Source: Desulfovibrio sp. (GTDB lineage Bacteria; Desulfobacterota; Desulfovibrionia; Desulfovibrionales; Desulfovibrionaceae). Taken from it: a DNA stretch of 7,369 bases. How positions within the stretch are numbered: position 1 is the stretch's first letter; the number at the start of each line of letters is the position of its first letter. Made by a program: the position numbers and the translations under genes. The notes under the pieces were generated by a model. It was not told the origin of the DNA and did no database searches. It saw only the letters and a list, made by a program, of their open reading frames with translations. The DNA lies in assembly GCA_031255035.1 (NCBI GenBank), contig JAIRTI010000288.1:1-7369 (forward strand), read 5' to 3'. Below, one piece after another: positions 7,214 through 7,369 of the stretch.

Positions 7214-7260
7214 TGTTGCTCCTGTTTTTCCGGGTCTTCATTATTGCCGAAAGGCAGGCG
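7214..7260 (-). promoter_or_regulatory. Short 5' region of the ATPase gene
   Basis: Only 47 bp separate the ATPase start from repeat copy E. They contain the AGGAG ribosome binding site and, on the minus strand, TAATGA at 7239-7244, a possible weak -10. A matching -35 (TCGACA at 7263-7268) would fall inside the repeat tail, with an 18-bp spacer. I see no obvious operator palindrome for a metal-responsive repressor. The region is otherwise unremarkable, and the promoter reading is weak. Confidence 0.25.
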
Positions 7261-7369
7261 TTGTCGAAGCCAATTTGATCGCATGTGGGCTCTGCCCACA
7301 CCCGCCAGGGCCTTGCCGGCCCTGGACCCGGCGATTGGGTGGCTGATAGTGGCGCCCCTGTTGATACGT
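7261..7369 (-). repeat. Repeat copy E: right-edge, truncated, inverted relative to B and C
   Basis: This is the reverse complement of the second half of the unit. From left it holds the tail TTGTCGAAGCCAATTTGATC (7261-7280), hairpin 4 (TGTGGGC 7284-7290 with GCCCACA 7294-7300), hairpin 3 (CCAGGGCC 7305-7312 with GGCCCTGG 7318-7325, loop TTGCC), and the linker with GGGTGGCTGATAGTG at 7337-7351, ending in CTGTTGATACG at 7358-7368. It is cut by the window end. It carries exactly the modules absent from copy A, and lacks those present in A. Confidence 0.9.

Noticed and set aside
1..7369. Small plasmid suggested by matching edges
   Set aside because: There are no replication or partition genes, and secA is an essential chromosomal gene; edges lying inside a multi-copy repeat explain the match better.

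Overview
The window is GC-rich bacterial chromosome. Four genes with familiar products are separated by stretches of modular, hairpin-rich repeat DNA. The gene set (SecA with a zinc-binding tail, a [NiFe]-hydrogenase maturation protease, GDP-mannose 4,6-dehydratase, a CPC-type heavy-metal ATPase), the codon and GC character and the style of the repeats suggest an anaerobic, hydrogen-metabolising member of Desulfovibrionaceae. This is an inference from gene content; there is no rRNA or other phylogenetic marker beyond SecA.

Layout from left to right. Positions 1-97 hold a repeat copy (A) cut by the window start. Positions 98-337 are the leader of secA. secA (338-3037, +) is followed after 57 bp by a hydrogenase maturation endopeptidase gene (3095-3586, +), probably cotranscribed. 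The next 194 bp hold a possible promoter and a diverged repeat copy (F, 3679-3762). gmd (3781-4920, +) starts at GTG. Positions 4921-5332, between the convergent ends of gmd and the ATPase gene, hold two tandem repeat copies (B and C) and a fragment (D). The P1B-type ATPase gene (5333-7213, -) is followed at the right edge by another inverted copy (E, 7261-7369), cut by the window end.

The genes do not form one pathway. secA is housekeeping protein export. The peptidase serves hydrogenases encoded elsewhere. gmd makes the GDP-6-deoxy-sugar precursor for cell-surface glycans. The ATPase exports transition metal. The most notable content is the repeat family. Each full unit is about 170-190 bp and is built from at least four hairpin modules joined by conserved linkers. 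Modules are present, absent or replaced between copies. One diverged copy keeps its stems by paired changes in both arms. Copies face in opposite directions around the ATPase gene and around the secA-gmd block. The two window edges carry complementary halves of the same unit. I see no clearly new protein system; the genes are recognisable families and the repeats are the part worth following up.
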